From Catalinimonas alkaloidigena (GTDB lineage Bacteria > Bacteroidota > Bacteroidia > Cytophagales > Flexibacteraceae): a stretch of 64,000 nucleotides of DNA. The notes under the pieces are model-generated. The model was not told where the DNA came from and searched no databases. It saw nothing but the letters and a program-made list of their open reading frames with translations. The stretch is from assembly GCF_900100765.1 (NCBI RefSeq), contig NZ_FNFO01000012.1, forward strand, positions 124,001 to 188,000, read 5' to 3'. The translations under genes and the position numbers were made by a program. Below, piece by piece: positions 16,913 to 26,727 of this stretch. The stretch's first letter is position 1. Every line of letters begins with the position of its first letter.

Positions 16913-19900
16913 GGCATGCGTAGTTGAAATTGGCGATCAATGGCCCGGCCGAGCACGTCCCCGATGGGCCGTACCTGGAACAGTTCGTTCGCCGTCAAGG
17001 GCGGATCGGGGTACGTCAGTGAAACGGGCACCGTCGGCGGCGCGCCCTGCAACACGAGGTCGCGGATGTAAGCGAGGCTGATGCCGTAATACCCGCCGAA
17101 CAGGGCGGTCCAGTAACTGCGGTAGAGATAGTCGCGGGCATAGCGTTCGTACCAGCGGTCGGTCTCGGTCAGCAACACGAGCGGCGCCATCGAAAACTGC
17201 ATGCCGCCGGAATTCTGAAACCGCCCGCCGTATACATCGTACTCGTCGAACCCCTCGGCCGCGTTGAATTGCATATCGTAGCTTTCGGCTAGTCCAAACG
17301 CTTTGCGCGTCGCGATAACGCCCGAGTTGGCATTCCGCACTTTCTCTTCCAGGGTGTTGAACTTGCTGGTCTTGAAGTAGTAGCTGTAGATTTTAACGTC
17401 CGCCATCTTCTTGTTGGTGAGCGATAAGCCGGACAGTGAGGTCTGTCGCGTCACGACGGTGCTCTGGTTCAGGTACAGTTCATCCTGCCGCAGGGCGCTG
17501 GTGACCTGAGTTGCGTACAGGTTGCGGGTTTTAAATGACGTGAGGAGCGTGGCATTGGCCAGCACGCTGAGGAGCGGCTTCGGCACGATGCGCTGGATGA
17601 TCTGCAACTCGGTGATGGCGTCGTTGGGAAGCGTGGGGATAGCGAACGCGAGTTGTTGCCCACCGGCGACCATCTGCACCGGCACCTCCTGTTCGGTCCG
17701 ACCGGCCGCGCCGTGGGAGATGAACAGCGCCTTCAGTTCGTAGGTATTGTCACCGAACAGACAGGGGATAGGTTTCTGGAGGATGATCCGCCCGACGCGC
17801 GATTCGTCCTGCAACAGGTAGCGCTGTTTGTTGAACGGATACGAGGCCAACATCACCCCCCGCTCGAACAAGGTTTTGATGCAATCGCCGGTTCTGAAGA
17901 TCGTCCGGTCGTCGAATTGCTGCACCACCGCATTGCGAAACACGTAGTCGACGTAGCGGTTTTGGTCGGGCAGCCACTCCTGCACTTTCACGTTGATTTC
18001 GATGCGGTAGCGGGTCTGCGGATCGAGCGCGGTCGTGGTGAACAACGTCGCAGCGTAATGGTCGCCGGATATCAGCTGGTTGCCGTACATCGGTGCGCCC
18101 GTGGTGAGGTTGACAGCCTGGAACTGCGTGATGAACAACCGGAACTGACGTACCACCGGATCGCCCTGCGAGTTGTACATCTCGATGAACAGGTCTTCTT
18201 CCACCGGATAGTTGAACGCCACCTGCGGATTGGCCATCACCGAGATGCCCGCCCCCGTAGGGTTGATCTGGCTGATGAGCGGATCGCCCGCAAACGGATT
18301 GGCTTCCGGTACACACGTAGCTCCCTTTTTCGGATAATTCATGTTGAACCGCATATGCCCCGAAATCAGCCCTCCCAGCACGCTGTACTCCCCACCAAAC
18401 CACCCTTCGAACCAGACCGGATTGGGCAACCCCGCCCGCAGCAAGGCCGCCGCCGCGATTTTAAACGCCGGGACACGTCCCGAGAAAAACCAGACGTCTA
18501 CGTCCAGCCCCGCCTCGATGTAAAGCCACGCCCAGAGCTGCCCGTTGGCGTACCAGCCGTTGATGCCGGGCAGGTTTTCCGACCCGTCGCACCCTACCGT
18601 GTACTGTTGCAGGGCCACGTCGAACCCGATGCCCGCGCCCACCTTGGCGTAGAAAATCAGGAACGTAAAATCGTACGGCCCTTTATCGGTGAACTGCATG
18701 CTGGCCCCGAACGCCAGCTTCAGTCCCTGCATCTGCCCAGACGAATAGAACGGGCGGGAACTGACGTACCCGGTCTGTTCGATGACCTGTTGCGGCGGCT
18801 CGGGCATGCCGGGCAACAGGTGCGACGAGCCCGCCATGTAGTACGACTTGAAACTGGCGAAATCGAGCAGCACAAGCTCGTTGGGTTGCACGGGATCACC
18901 CATCTTCATGAACCATTCGCCCGTACCGCCGTTGATGTGCAGCGCAAAGCCACCGACGCCCTCCATCAGGGGTACGCCATCTGGTTTCAGCGCCACCTGC
19001 ATGGACGTGGTCAGGTCGAAGACGTCGTGCGCAAAATCGTACTGCACAATGCCCACGCCCCGGATCACCGCCTGTTCGGGTTGCATCAGCGGAGCCAGCA
19101 TCGCCGCCCGAACGTCGATCTTCAGGAGTTGCAGGGCCATGGTGTGGTGGTTGAGCGTGGCCTCCAGGGTGCCCTCGGCCTGGTACAATTGCCCGTCGCT
19201 GATGCCCATGATCACCGACGCCTTGAAGCCGATAGCACCCGGCGCGGGCTCGTACAGACTCGTCGCGGTGAAGTTCTGGTCAAACAATTCTTTAGGCGAA
19301 GGCAGGGGCTTTTGCCGCAGGTTGTAATACGCGCCCCCCCCGAATCCAAACGCGCTCAATGGCAGCGGTGCCGCCAGCGGAAGGCCTGGTGGCGGTAGTT
19401 TCAGGCGGGCATCGACGTACCAGTAGGCAAAGCCTTTTCGCCCGAACAGCGCGTTGCCGTCGATGGCTAACCCACTCAGCATGGTGGCTTTCACGGCCCC
19501 GCGCACACCGTTGCCGTAGGTGGCATCTTCGTCGAAAAACTCGACGAATCCGTTGACATTGACCGGCCCGACGGGACCATCCAACGCGATTTTGCTGGCC
19601 TTGACCTCCGGCAGTTCCCATCCCCAATCGGGTCGTCCGTTTTGGAGGCGGATTTTACCCAATAGGTCGAATTGAAACGAGGCGCTGGGCAGCGTGGGCA
19701 TATCGGCCAGTTCGACGTCCATTGCAAAGCGCAAGCCGATCGTTTCGGTCGAGGCCAGCAGTTGCGGATCTTTGAGTGAAACCGGGAAATCACCCACCGA
19801 CTTCTGCGGACTGGCCAGTCCGGCCCGGAAGGTCGTGACCTGCACGTAAGGCGCACGACTCTGCACCACCAACTCTTCAAATTCCACCGCCTTGAAGTCG

Positions 19901-22425
19901 ATTTCCGCCACGGGTTTGAGGTTCGCGTGGAGGTCGACACTGCCGTTCAGCACGGCACGGGCCAGAAAGTCATTTCCTGCGCCGCCCGCAGTAACTTGAA
20001 TATTCGACGTATTCAACAGATGCATCCGGGCTACCCACAGCGGCACGGCCACGTCGGTTTTGGGCTGCATCACAAACTGAAATCCCACGGGTCCCGCCCC
20101 CGGCTGACTTAATGTGCAGGTGTAGTTAAGTTGGGTGGTCGGGTCGTTCACGTTCGCTCCCGACAGGGGCAGCAGCACACGCCCGGCCATGCCGCCTTCC
20201 TTGAACGAATTGTTGAGAAACGTGACGTTCAGGTGGTCAATGGAGTAGTACCAGCTGTCGAGGCTGCCGTCGCCCAGAGCCAGCAGGTTATTGGCCTGCA
20301 CAGCCCCCGTCAGTCCCATTCCATCGATGATCAGGTGATTGGCCGTGGCGGTGACGGGGGTCGTGCTGTTGATCTGTTTAACAAACGGCGGCAGGTCCAC
20401 CAGCACCTCGGGCAGGTAGATGCCGTTCCAGTCGGGCGTGGTCAGGTTGGGCTTTTCGGCTATAACCGGCAGGCCCGTCGGATTTTTCAGCGAAGAGTGG
20501 TCGTAGATGCCCACCGTGCCAGGCCGGAGCGAGAAAGCAAAATCGGTGTTCCCCGCCAGGGTAAACGGATCGAAAGTGACGGCGGCCAGCCAGTCGCTCC
20601 ACGAGGTGGTGGTGGCGAGCAAGGTCGTGACCACGGGTTGCCCGGGATCGAGTTGGTTGGAAAAAAGATCGGTCGGCAACGCATAGTCGGCCCGGATGCG
20701 CAACTGCTGGAAGCCTTCCCGGTCAAAGACGACGTAGGTGCCCGAATCGGCGGGCGTCGCGAACGTCGGGGCCGCCCCTTTCAACACCAGTCCGGTGGAG
20801 GCTACGTTCAAGTCCTGCGCCAGGTACAGGGTGCCCTGTCCGCACAAGTGGGATGCCTCCAAACAGACGCCTTTTGCCCCGAACGCCGCTTTCATGCCCG
20901 CCTCGACCAGATCGACCACCGTGGCCGCATCGAACGTCGCCTGCGTGGGCGTCCAGGTCGCGCCGGTGATGGCGACTACCGTCCCGATGCCTCCCACGGA
21001 TTTGTCGAGGCCCAGCGGCAAGTCGAATCCGGCCGCGTCAGTAGCGCTGGTCAGGCTGGACACGAGTTGCTCCCGGTTCCGGTCAAAGTAGCTGCCCAAC
21101 TGGTCGATGTCGCTGGAACTGAACGGAATGGCGCTCAGGTTGGGGGCCGGAGCGCTGGGCAGGAAATCGACGTCGGCTTTAACCCGCGCCTGTACTACAC
21201 CCGCGAGCATCTGGTTCTCGGCGTTGACCTGCATCTCCGAAAACTGCACCCGCACCGGAATCAAACGGCTGTTGGCCAGGGGCATGGGAATCTTGCCTTC
21301 GCCGCTGAGTTTGTTGCCGTCGGGCGTCACGCGCACCACAGTCATCTCAAACGCGCCGACTTGCACCTTACTGCCCACCTTCACCCCGGCATGGTTCACA
21401 CTTCCCGCAGGTAATGGGGCTTGACACGCGCACACGGCCGGTCCGGCCGGAGCCGCCGCGACTCCTTCCGGCAACGACGCGGAGAGCGTCTGCATCGTCG
21501 CGCCCAGGTAGACAAACGAACAGACCTCGCTACGGCCGCCGTTGCGGAAGACGGCCTGCCCGAACGGATCGCTGGCCGTCACGGCGAAGGCGTACCGCCG
21601 CCCGAACACCAGAGCGGGTTGCGCCGGTCCCAGCAGCAAGGCGTTGCTCCTAACCGTCTCTTCGAAAAAGGCGGGTGTGGTGGCCGAGAGAAACGCATCG
21701 TTCGGGTTCTTGGTCGGATCGATCATCTCCACCACCTTCAGCGTGTACTCGGTCGTAGGGGGCGCACCGGCCGGGAACGACCACGTAAACAGCAGGTTCT
21801 GCGGCGTGAAGCCCCGGATGGTATCTTCTCCGCAAAAAGGTCTGATCAGGTACGGGGGCTCCAGGTTCGTCAGTTGAATCGGACTACTACACCCCATCGG
21901 GGCCTCCAGCGAAAGTGGCTCGCCCGTCTGGTACTGCACAGCCTGTACACACACCGTATAAATTCCTTCGGGCAGTCCGTTGCCCTGTACCAACTCCTGC
22001 CTGGTCACGCCCGCCAGTTGCAGCCGGTCCACGTCGTAGAGATCGCGAAACGCGTCCCCATTCAGGCTTTTGACCTCGAAAGGAGCCAGCTCCAGCGGTT
22101 GTGGCGATTTGAATTGCGGAGCGGTGCGCAGCACGATGCCGTTCTCGCCGGTGATGGTGCCGAGCAGTTGCACCTGGAGGGTCTGCGGCGTGGTGTTGCG
22201 GAGGGTCAGGAGGGTCCGTTCGGGATGGTCGGCGTAGTCGGCCAGTTTGGTGGAATACGGCGGCAGCACCTGGATCGTAGCGGTGACTTCGGTTTGTGCC
22301 TGGGCGGTCATCCAACGCGACGCAAACAATCCCGTCACTACGCAGAGCCGAAGTGTTCGCAGAATCAAACGGGTGGTGCGGCGTGGGTTAAGATTCCCGA
22401 CGTTGTTCCTCAATGCATTTTTCAT
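16909..22425 (-). CDS. giant secreted protein (~1838 residues), core of the surface cluster
   Basis: The protein starts with a long basic signal peptide (R-rich, then VVTGLFA and TAQAQTEV). The N-terminal ~300 residues form Ig-like domains (LLTLRNTTPQTLQVQL, GIYTVCVQAVQY, FTPQNLLFTWSFPAG) in which paired cysteines recur. The middle contains repeated beta-rich segments with lines such as LIIDGMGLTGAVQANNLL, and the end has further Ig-like units. No enzyme motif and no clear type IX sorting domain are visible. From memory it resembles large Bacteroidota proteins some pipelines label TANFOR-domain; I cannot confirm that. The ATG at 22425 is preferred to an upstream TTG. The gene starts 5 bases after the barrel gene and overlaps the next gene by ATGA. 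Confidence 0.8.
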   Translation of the reverse strand: MKNALRNNVGNLNPRRTTRLILRTLRLCVVTGLFASRWMTAQAQTEVTATIQVLPPYSTKLADYADHPERTLLTLRNTTPQTLQVQLLGTITGENGIVLRTAPQFKSPQPLELAPFEVKSLNGDAFRDLYDVDRLQLAGVTRQELVQGNGLPEGIYTVCVQAVQYQTGEPLSLEAPMGCSSPIQLTNLEPPYLIRPFCGEDTIRGFTPQNLLFTWSFPAGAPPTTEYTLKVVEMIDPTKNPNDAFLSATTPAFFEETVRSNALLLGPAQPALVFGRRYAFAVTASDPFGQAVFRNGGRSEVCSFVYLGATMQTLSASLPEGVAAAPAGPAVCACQAPLPAGSVNHAGVKVGSKVQVGAFEMTVVRVTPDGNKLSGEGKIPMPLANSRLIPVRVQFSEMQVNAENQMLAGVVQARVKADVDFLPSAPAPNLSAIPFSSSDIDQLGSYFDRNREQLVSSLTSATDAAGFDLPLGLDKSVGGIGTVVAITGATWTPTQATFDAATVVDLVEAGMKAAFGAKGVCLEASHLCGQGTLYLAQDLNVASTGLVLKGAAPTFATPADSGTYVVFDREGFQQLRIRADYALPTDLFSNQLDPGQPVVTTLLATTTSWSDWLAAVTFDPFTLAGNTDFAFSLRPGTVGIYDHSSLKNPTGLPVIAEKPNLTTPDWNGIYLPEVLVDLPPFVKQINSTTPVTATANHLIIDGMGLTGAVQANNLLALGDGSLDSWYYSIDHLNVTFLNNSFKEGGMAGRVLLPLSGANVNDPTTQLNYTCTLSQPGAGPVGFQFVMQPKTDVAVPLWVARMHLLNTSNIQVTAGGAGNDFLARAVLNGSVDLHANLKPVAEIDFKAVEFEELVVQSRAPYVQVTTFRAGLASPQKSVGDFPVSLKDPQLLASTETIGLRFAMDVELADMPTLPSASFQFDLLGKIRLQNGRPDWGWELPEVKASKIALDGPVGPVNVNGFVEFFDEDATYGNGVRGAVKATMLSGLAIDGNALFGRKGFAYWYVDARLKLPPPGLPLAAPLPLSAFGFGGGAYYNLRQKPLPSPKELFDQNFTATSLYEPAPGAIGFKASVIMGISDGQLYQAEGTLEATLNHHTMALQLLKIDVRAAMLAPLMQPEQAVIRGVGIVQYDFAHDVFDLTTSMQVALKPDGVPLMEGVGGFALHINGGTGEWFMKMGDPVQPNELVLLDFASFKSYYMAGSSHLLPGMPEPPQQVIEQTGYVSSRPFYSSGQMQGLKLAFGASMQFTDKGPYDFTFLIFYAKVGAGIGFDVALQQYTVGCDGSENLPGINGWYANGQLWAWLYIEAGLDVDVWFFSGRVPAFKIAAAALLRAGLPNPVWFEGWFGGEYSVLGGLISGHMRFNMNYPKKGATCVPEANPFAGDPLISQINPTGAGISVMANPQVAFNYPVEEDLFIEMYNSQGDPVVRQFRLFITQFQAVNLTTGAPMYGNQLISGDHYAATLFTTTALDPQTRYRIEINVKVQEWLPDQNRYVDYVFRNAVVQQFDDRTIFRTGDCIKTLFERGVMLASYPFNKQRYLLQDESRVGRIILQKPIPCLFGDNTYELKALFISHGAAGRTEQEVPVQMVAGGQQLAFAIPTLPNDAITELQIIQRIVPKPLLSVLANATLLTSFKTRNLYATQVTSALRQDELYLNQSTVVTRQTSLSGLSLTNKKMADVKIYSYYFKTSKFNTLEEKVRNANSGVIATRKAFGLAESYDMQFNAAEGFDEYDVYGGRFQNSGGMQFSMAPLVLLTETDRWYERYARDYLYRSYWTALFGGYYGISLAYIRDLVLQGAPPTVPVSLTYPDPPLTANELFQVRPIGDVLGRAIDRQFQLRMP

Positions 22426-22430
22426 GGCGT

Positions 22431-24185
22431 TCAAAAACTGAAATGGTAACCCAGTTCTCCCCGGAACTCGGTGTAGCGGCGGTTGTATGACTCGGCGGTC
22501 GGTGCATCGGGGTAGTTGCCGATCAGGTTCACCAGGGCATTGAACCGGTGCATCGGGTGGGCCTGCCAGTCGAGGCGGACTCCCTGGTTCAGGATCTTCC
22601 CGGGCTGGTTCTGTTGGAGGCTGCGCAGAAACGAAGCATTCACGCCCACCGAAAGCCGATTATCGGCCAGCCGTTGCGAGGCGTTGAGCGTCACGCCCCG
22701 GTTCCCGTCCACACCCGCCGCCCGCTTCAATTGGGTGCGGTTCAGGTTGGCCGACAGCGATAATCCTCGCTGCACGAACGTCAGCTGGTAGTTCAGGAAG
22801 GCGTTGCTGGATTGCAGGGTATTGTCGGCTTCCGAGCGGGGATTCTGATCCAGCAGGGAGGTGCGGTTGTAGGAAAGCATCAGGGCGTGGCTCGTCGTTT
22901 CGTGCGTGACGATGTAGCGCGGCGTGATCGACAGATTGCGGGTGGTCTGCGCCAGCAGGAAACTGTCGGCGATCAGGATCGTCCGGGCGCGCTGGTTGGT
23001 AGAAAAGTTGGTAAAGTTGATGTCCAGGCCCAGTTGTTCCGTGATGTCGGCCGACAGGTTGGCCGCACCGATCACCCGGCGGCTGGTGGCCTGTTTCTGT
23101 TGCTGGAGGTTGTCGCGCTGTACGCCTACGCTGCCGCTGAACCGCACGCGTTGCTTGAGCATTACGAAAGAAGGCGCGAGGGTGAGGTTCTCCACGTCGT
23201 TATTGAAGAAGTACGCCCCCATCGACTGGTAGCCCGGATCGACGCGCCGGTACTGCACCCGCAGCGAGAAGCCTTTGCCCCGGTACCCTACCGACGTCTG
23301 GTAGGCGCTGTAAAACTCGCTGGTCCCGTTGATGTGCATCAGCCGCCCCAGCGTATGGGTCAACAGGCTGGGCAGCAGGGTTTCTGCGCTATCGAGCGCG
23401 ACGGAAGAACCCAGGTGGCGGGTGTAAAAACTCAGGCCGCCGTCGGCTTCCCAAAAGAAGGTGCGCAGAAACGGCAACCGGACCGAGACGCCAAACACGG
23501 TATTTTCGGCGGGGGTGACGGGGCGTTGATTCAACGCGTACGACATCAGCGGGGCGTGCTCTACACTGGTGCTGTCGTCCTTGCCTTTCATCAGGGAAAA
23601 ATCCAGCGACCGCCCCCCCTTCCCGATCCCCAGCTTCAGGGCGTAGCCGCGACGCGTGTAGGCGAACGGCTCCAACGATCCCGACGTGGTGTCGACGGCC
23701 GTGGCACGTTGCAGGCGACCGTACACAAACCCGAAGCGCAAAATCCCGGGGGTGGCTTCCACGCCTCCGCCCAGGATCGTATGCCCGGCCAGCGTGTAGG
23801 GCGAAAACTGCAGGTTTCGGTACCCCGCATGGAAGGTCAGCCATTTGTAGGTTGGGCTCATCCCGAACTGGTTGAAGGGCTGGCGAAAACTGCGTTCCTG
23901 TTCGGAAAAAACGAACGAGACCGGAATGCTCCAGCCGTAGACGCTCAACACCGGCGCACCCGACACCACGTACGAGAAGGGTTTCCGCCGTGCTTCGATG
24001 CCGTGGGCCTGGTAGAAAACGGTGCGCACACTCAGCCCTCCCGTGAGAGTCAGGGGTTTCTGTTGCCCCAGCGTCGCCAGGTCCTGCGCCGGTAGTCCTC
24101 TCGGCAGGCAAAGCATCCAGGCAATTCCTCCCGCTACTACGAAGAGATCCATTTTTCTCATCAGCTTCTTGGCCATCTGGTTCAT
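22431..24185 (-). CDS. outer-membrane beta-barrel protein of the surface cluster
   Basis: The 584-residue protein has a signal peptide (cleaved near GLPAQ) and then alternating amphipathic strands with many aromatic residues and the terminal pattern ELGYHFSF ending in Phe, the classical outer-membrane insertion signal. I estimate 20 or more strands. No plug, POTRA or TonB box is visible, so it is not a TonB receptor; it may be a pore or anchor. Its ATG overlaps the upstream TGA (ATGA, 24182-24185), which fixes the start and couples it to the kelch lipoprotein. The giant gene begins five bases after its stop. Confidence 0.8.
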   Translation of the reverse strand: MNQMAKKLMRKMDLFVVAGGIAWMLCLPRGLPAQDLATLGQQKPLTLTGGLSVRTVFYQAHGIEARRKPFSYVVSGAPVLSVYGWSIPVSFVFSEQERSFRQPFNQFGMSPTYKWLTFHAGYRNLQFSPYTLAGHTILGGGVEATPGILRFGFVYGRLQRATAVDTTSGSLEPFAYTRRGYALKLGIGKGGRSLDFSLMKGKDDSTSVEHAPLMSYALNQRPVTPAENTVFGVSVRLPFLRTFFWEADGGLSFYTRHLGSSVALDSAETLLPSLLTHTLGRLMHINGTSEFYSAYQTSVGYRGKGFSLRVQYRRVDPGYQSMGAYFFNNDVENLTLAPSFVMLKQRVRFSGSVGVQRDNLQQQKQATSRRVIGAANLSADITEQLGLDINFTNFSTNQRARTILIADSFLLAQTTRNLSITPRYIVTHETTSHALMLSYNRTSLLDQNPRSEADNTLQSSNAFLNYQLTFVQRGLSLSANLNRTQLKRAAGVDGNRGVTLNASQRLADNRLSVGVNASFLRSLQQNQPGKILNQGVRLDWQAHPMHRFNALVNLIGNYPDAPTAESYNRRYTEFRGELGYHFSF

Positions 24186-26578
24186 GGGGTAAATACTTCA
24201 CAGCTACGATCAACATACCCCCCGCCGGTGACCAATACTTTTCCATCCGGCAACACGGTGGCGGTGTGTGCAGCTCTGACTTGCAACATGCCGGGTTCGT
24301 TGAGGGAAAACTCGGACTTCAGGCTAATCAACTCCACCGCATTGCCGCTATTGACGCCTCCGGTTACCAGGACAGATCCATCCGGAAACATGGCACTCGC
24401 AAAAGCCTGGTAACGCCCTGACAGCAGCGAAAGCGAAGGCGACCAAGTGCCTTGGTTGGGATCGTACAGCTCACATCCATAGACACTGATATTGGCACCG
24501 CCAGACCCGCCAATCACCAATACTTTGCCGTTAGGTTGGGTAAACGTTTGGCAGGAACTTCGTACCGATGCCAGCGACCCGGTGGCGGTCCACTGGCCGG
24601 TGGCCGGATCAAAAAGGAAGCAGGTACCGGTAAAGCCATTGTAGCCGTTAGTCTCCCCAGCCGTGGCCAACACTCTTCCGTCTAGCAACCTGGAAAGGCC
24701 GAAGCCGATTTTGGCTTGCGGCAGATAGCCGGTGGCGGTCCAGCTATCGGTGGTCGGGTCATAAAGTTCACAGGTGGATTGTACTCCGTAATACGCTTCA
24801 TTACTACCTCCCACAACCAGTACGTTGCCATTTTCCAGCAGAATGGCCTTGTGCAGCACCCGGTTCTGAAGCATGTGTGCCGCTACACTCCACTGCCCGG
24901 TAGCGGGGTCGTACAATTCGCAACTGTATAGAGCGCCAGCCGGGTAGTCTTTGCCCCCGGTGACCAGCACTCTCCCGTCCGCCAGCAATGTCGCCTGATG
25001 CCGGAAGCGAGCTTCCACTAACGATCCCGTTGTGGTCCATTGGCCGGTGGCAGGGTCATACAATTCGCAGGAGGTGAGCGTAACGCTCGTGTTGTCCTGG
25101 ATACCATACCCCCCGGTAACCAGCACTTTGCCGTTGGCAAGCAAAGTGGCGGTATGCTCAGACCTCCCCTGGTTCATACTTCCCGTATAGACCCATTGTC
25201 TCGGGACGATCACGGTAAAATCGGAGGTACTGTACACAGTCTGACTGCCCACCGTCACGGCGATTTTACCGGTCGTGGCACCCTGCGGGACCGTGGTGGT
25301 GAGGGTCGTGGGCTGCACCGACGTTACGGACGCCACTACGCCGTTAAACGCGACGTGCAGAGCGTTGGTATCACTGCCAAAACCGGTGCCGGTCAGGGTG
25401 ACCGTTGTACCGACAGGGCCGTTGGTCGGCGCGAAGGAAGTCAGGGTCAGTGCCTCGTCCACGACGGTGAACTCGGGACCGGTGGCGGTTTGGGTTCCTA
25501 CCGTGACGCTGATCGGTCCGGTAGTGGCCCCCGGAGGCACAACGGCCCGCAGCAACGTGAGTGAGGCTTCCTGCACGGTTGCTGCCGTGCCGTTGAACCG
25601 GACCAGATTCTTCGCAGGCTCGGGATCGAAATTTGTCCCGACAATCGTAATTCCATCGCCCACCGAACCGGCGATGGGGTCGTAGTGGCTGATGGTGAGT
25701 AGCGGCGTATCGTCCTCGTAGGTAAAGACCGGGCCGTTCGCCGTTTTGCCATCGATGGTGACGCTCACCCGCCCCGTCGTCCCCCCTGCCGGTGCCCGCG
25801 CCGTTAGTTGCGTGGAAGTGGCGGTGAGGACCGGCGCCGGGGTACCGTTGAATTGCACGAGGTTTTCGTCCGGCACGGGCCTGAAGTTTTTGCCGGTGAT
25901 GGTGACCACCGTATCGGCGCTGCCGTGGGTGGGGTCAATGGAGATCACGGTATGGGCCGAGTCGAGGGAGGAAGAAAGGACGGTGAACTGCGGACCTATA
26001 CCGGTGATGCCATGGACCGTGACAGAAACGGGCCCTGTCGCTGCGTCGGCCGGAACGGCGACGCGGAGGAGCGTATCGGTCGCCAGGGAATCGACCGTAC
26101 CGATCTGGCCGCCAAAGGCTACCGTGTTCTGGGCAGCGATGGTATCGAAATACTGTCCGTAGAGCGTTACCCAGCTCCCGGGTGCGCCCTGCGTGGGCTC
26201 AATGCGCTGAATAACCGGACGTTCAAAGAAGGTAAAAAGCGGGCCGTCGGTCGCTTTGGGTCCGACCACGACCTCCACGGGACCCGACCCGGCGTGCTCA
26301 GGCACCACGACCGTCAGTTGCGTGGCGGTGGCGGCCAGCAGCGTAGCCACCTTGCCGTTGAAGCGCACCAGATTCAGGTCGGGTTGCGTGCTGAACTGTT
26401 CTCCCCCGATCACCACCGTGGTGCCGGCGGCTCCTGAATCGGGCATGAGGCTCACCACCCGCGGCGGGGCCAGGGGTTCGGGTAAATCGAAAATGCCGGC
26501 GCACCCGATCAGCCAGCCGAACCCGGCCAGCAGGCACAGCCCTCGCAACAAAAAAGGCGGTCGGCACACACGTTTCAT
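24182..26578 (-). CDS. IPT/TIG plus kelch-repeat lipoprotein, first gene of the surface cluster
   Basis: The 798-residue protein has a lipoprotein signal (MKRVCRPPFLL..., lipobox LIGC). Five IPT/TIG domains follow, each with a GT-V-I/L-G start and an LVRFNG or VAFNG strand (for example AGTTVVIGGEQF, DTVVTITGKNF, GDGITIVGTNF, GTTVTLTGTGF). The C-terminal part has seven kelch motifs of the form GKVLVTGG with CELYDP spacers, enough for one beta-propeller. It is probably a surface-exposed or periplasmic lipoprotein that binds glycan or protein. The ATG at 26578 is chosen for the lipobox. A 12-base motif shared with the response-regulator upstream region lies 80 bases before the start. Confidence 0.85.
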   Translation of the reverse strand: MKRVCRPPFLLRGLCLLAGFGWLIGCAGIFDLPEPLAPPRVVSLMPDSGAAGTTVVIGGEQFSTQPDLNLVRFNGKVATLLAATATQLTVVVPEHAGSGPVEVVVGPKATDGPLFTFFERPVIQRIEPTQGAPGSWVTLYGQYFDTIAAQNTVAFGGQIGTVDSLATDTLLRVAVPADAATGPVSVTVHGITGIGPQFTVLSSSLDSAHTVISIDPTHGSADTVVTITGKNFRPVPDENLVQFNGTPAPVLTATSTQLTARAPAGGTTGRVSVTIDGKTANGPVFTYEDDTPLLTISHYDPIAGSVGDGITIVGTNFDPEPAKNLVRFNGTAATVQEASLTLLRAVVPPGATTGPISVTVGTQTATGPEFTVVDEALTLTSFAPTNGPVGTTVTLTGTGFGSDTNALHVAFNGVVASVTSVQPTTLTTTVPQGATTGKIAVTVGSQTVYSTSDFTVIVPRQWVYTGSMNQGRSEHTATLLANGKVLVTGGYGIQDNTSVTLTSCELYDPATGQWTTTGSLVEARFRHQATLLADGRVLVTGGKDYPAGALYSCELYDPATGQWSVAAHMLQNRVLHKAILLENGNVLVVGGSNEAYYGVQSTCELYDPTTDSWTATGYLPQAKIGFGLSRLLDGRVLATAGETNGYNGFTGTCFLFDPATGQWTATGSLASVRSSCQTFTQPNGKVLVIGGSGGANISVYGCELYDPNQGTWSPSLSLLSGRYQAFASAMFPDGSVLVTGGVNSGNAVELISLKSEFSLNEPGMLQVRAAHTATVLPDGKVLVTGGGYVDRSCEVFTP

Positions 26579-26657
26579 AGCACGGGAGAGGAAGATCGCA
26601 CCTCGTTTTTTTCGGTGCGGCTGGAATTGTAAAAATGAGGCGATACGCCACGGAGCG

Positions 26658-26669
26658 CAATAACCCTTT
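26658..26669 (-). promoter_or_regulatory. shared 12-base motif upstream of the surface cluster
   Basis: CAATAACCCTTT (AAAGGGTTATTG on the coding strand) lies 80 bases before the kelch lipoprotein start. The identical 12 bases occur upstream of the response regulator gene. A small hairpin (CCCCT 26687-26691, AGGGG 26696-26700) lies nearby. Confidence 0.35.
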
Positions 26670-26727
26670 ACACACACGTTGGGCGACCCCTCGGTAGGGG
26701 CAAGCGCGCGGCACGTATAGCGGCGAG

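Noticed and set aside
17653-19398. A 581-codon plus-strand open frame opposite the giant secreted protein gene
   Set aside because: Same antisense shadow pattern, with Arg- and His-rich text and no conserved motif.
14099-26578. The five-gene surface cluster as a known contractile injection or type VI-like system
   Set aside because: No sheath, tube, baseplate or ATPase-like gene is present.
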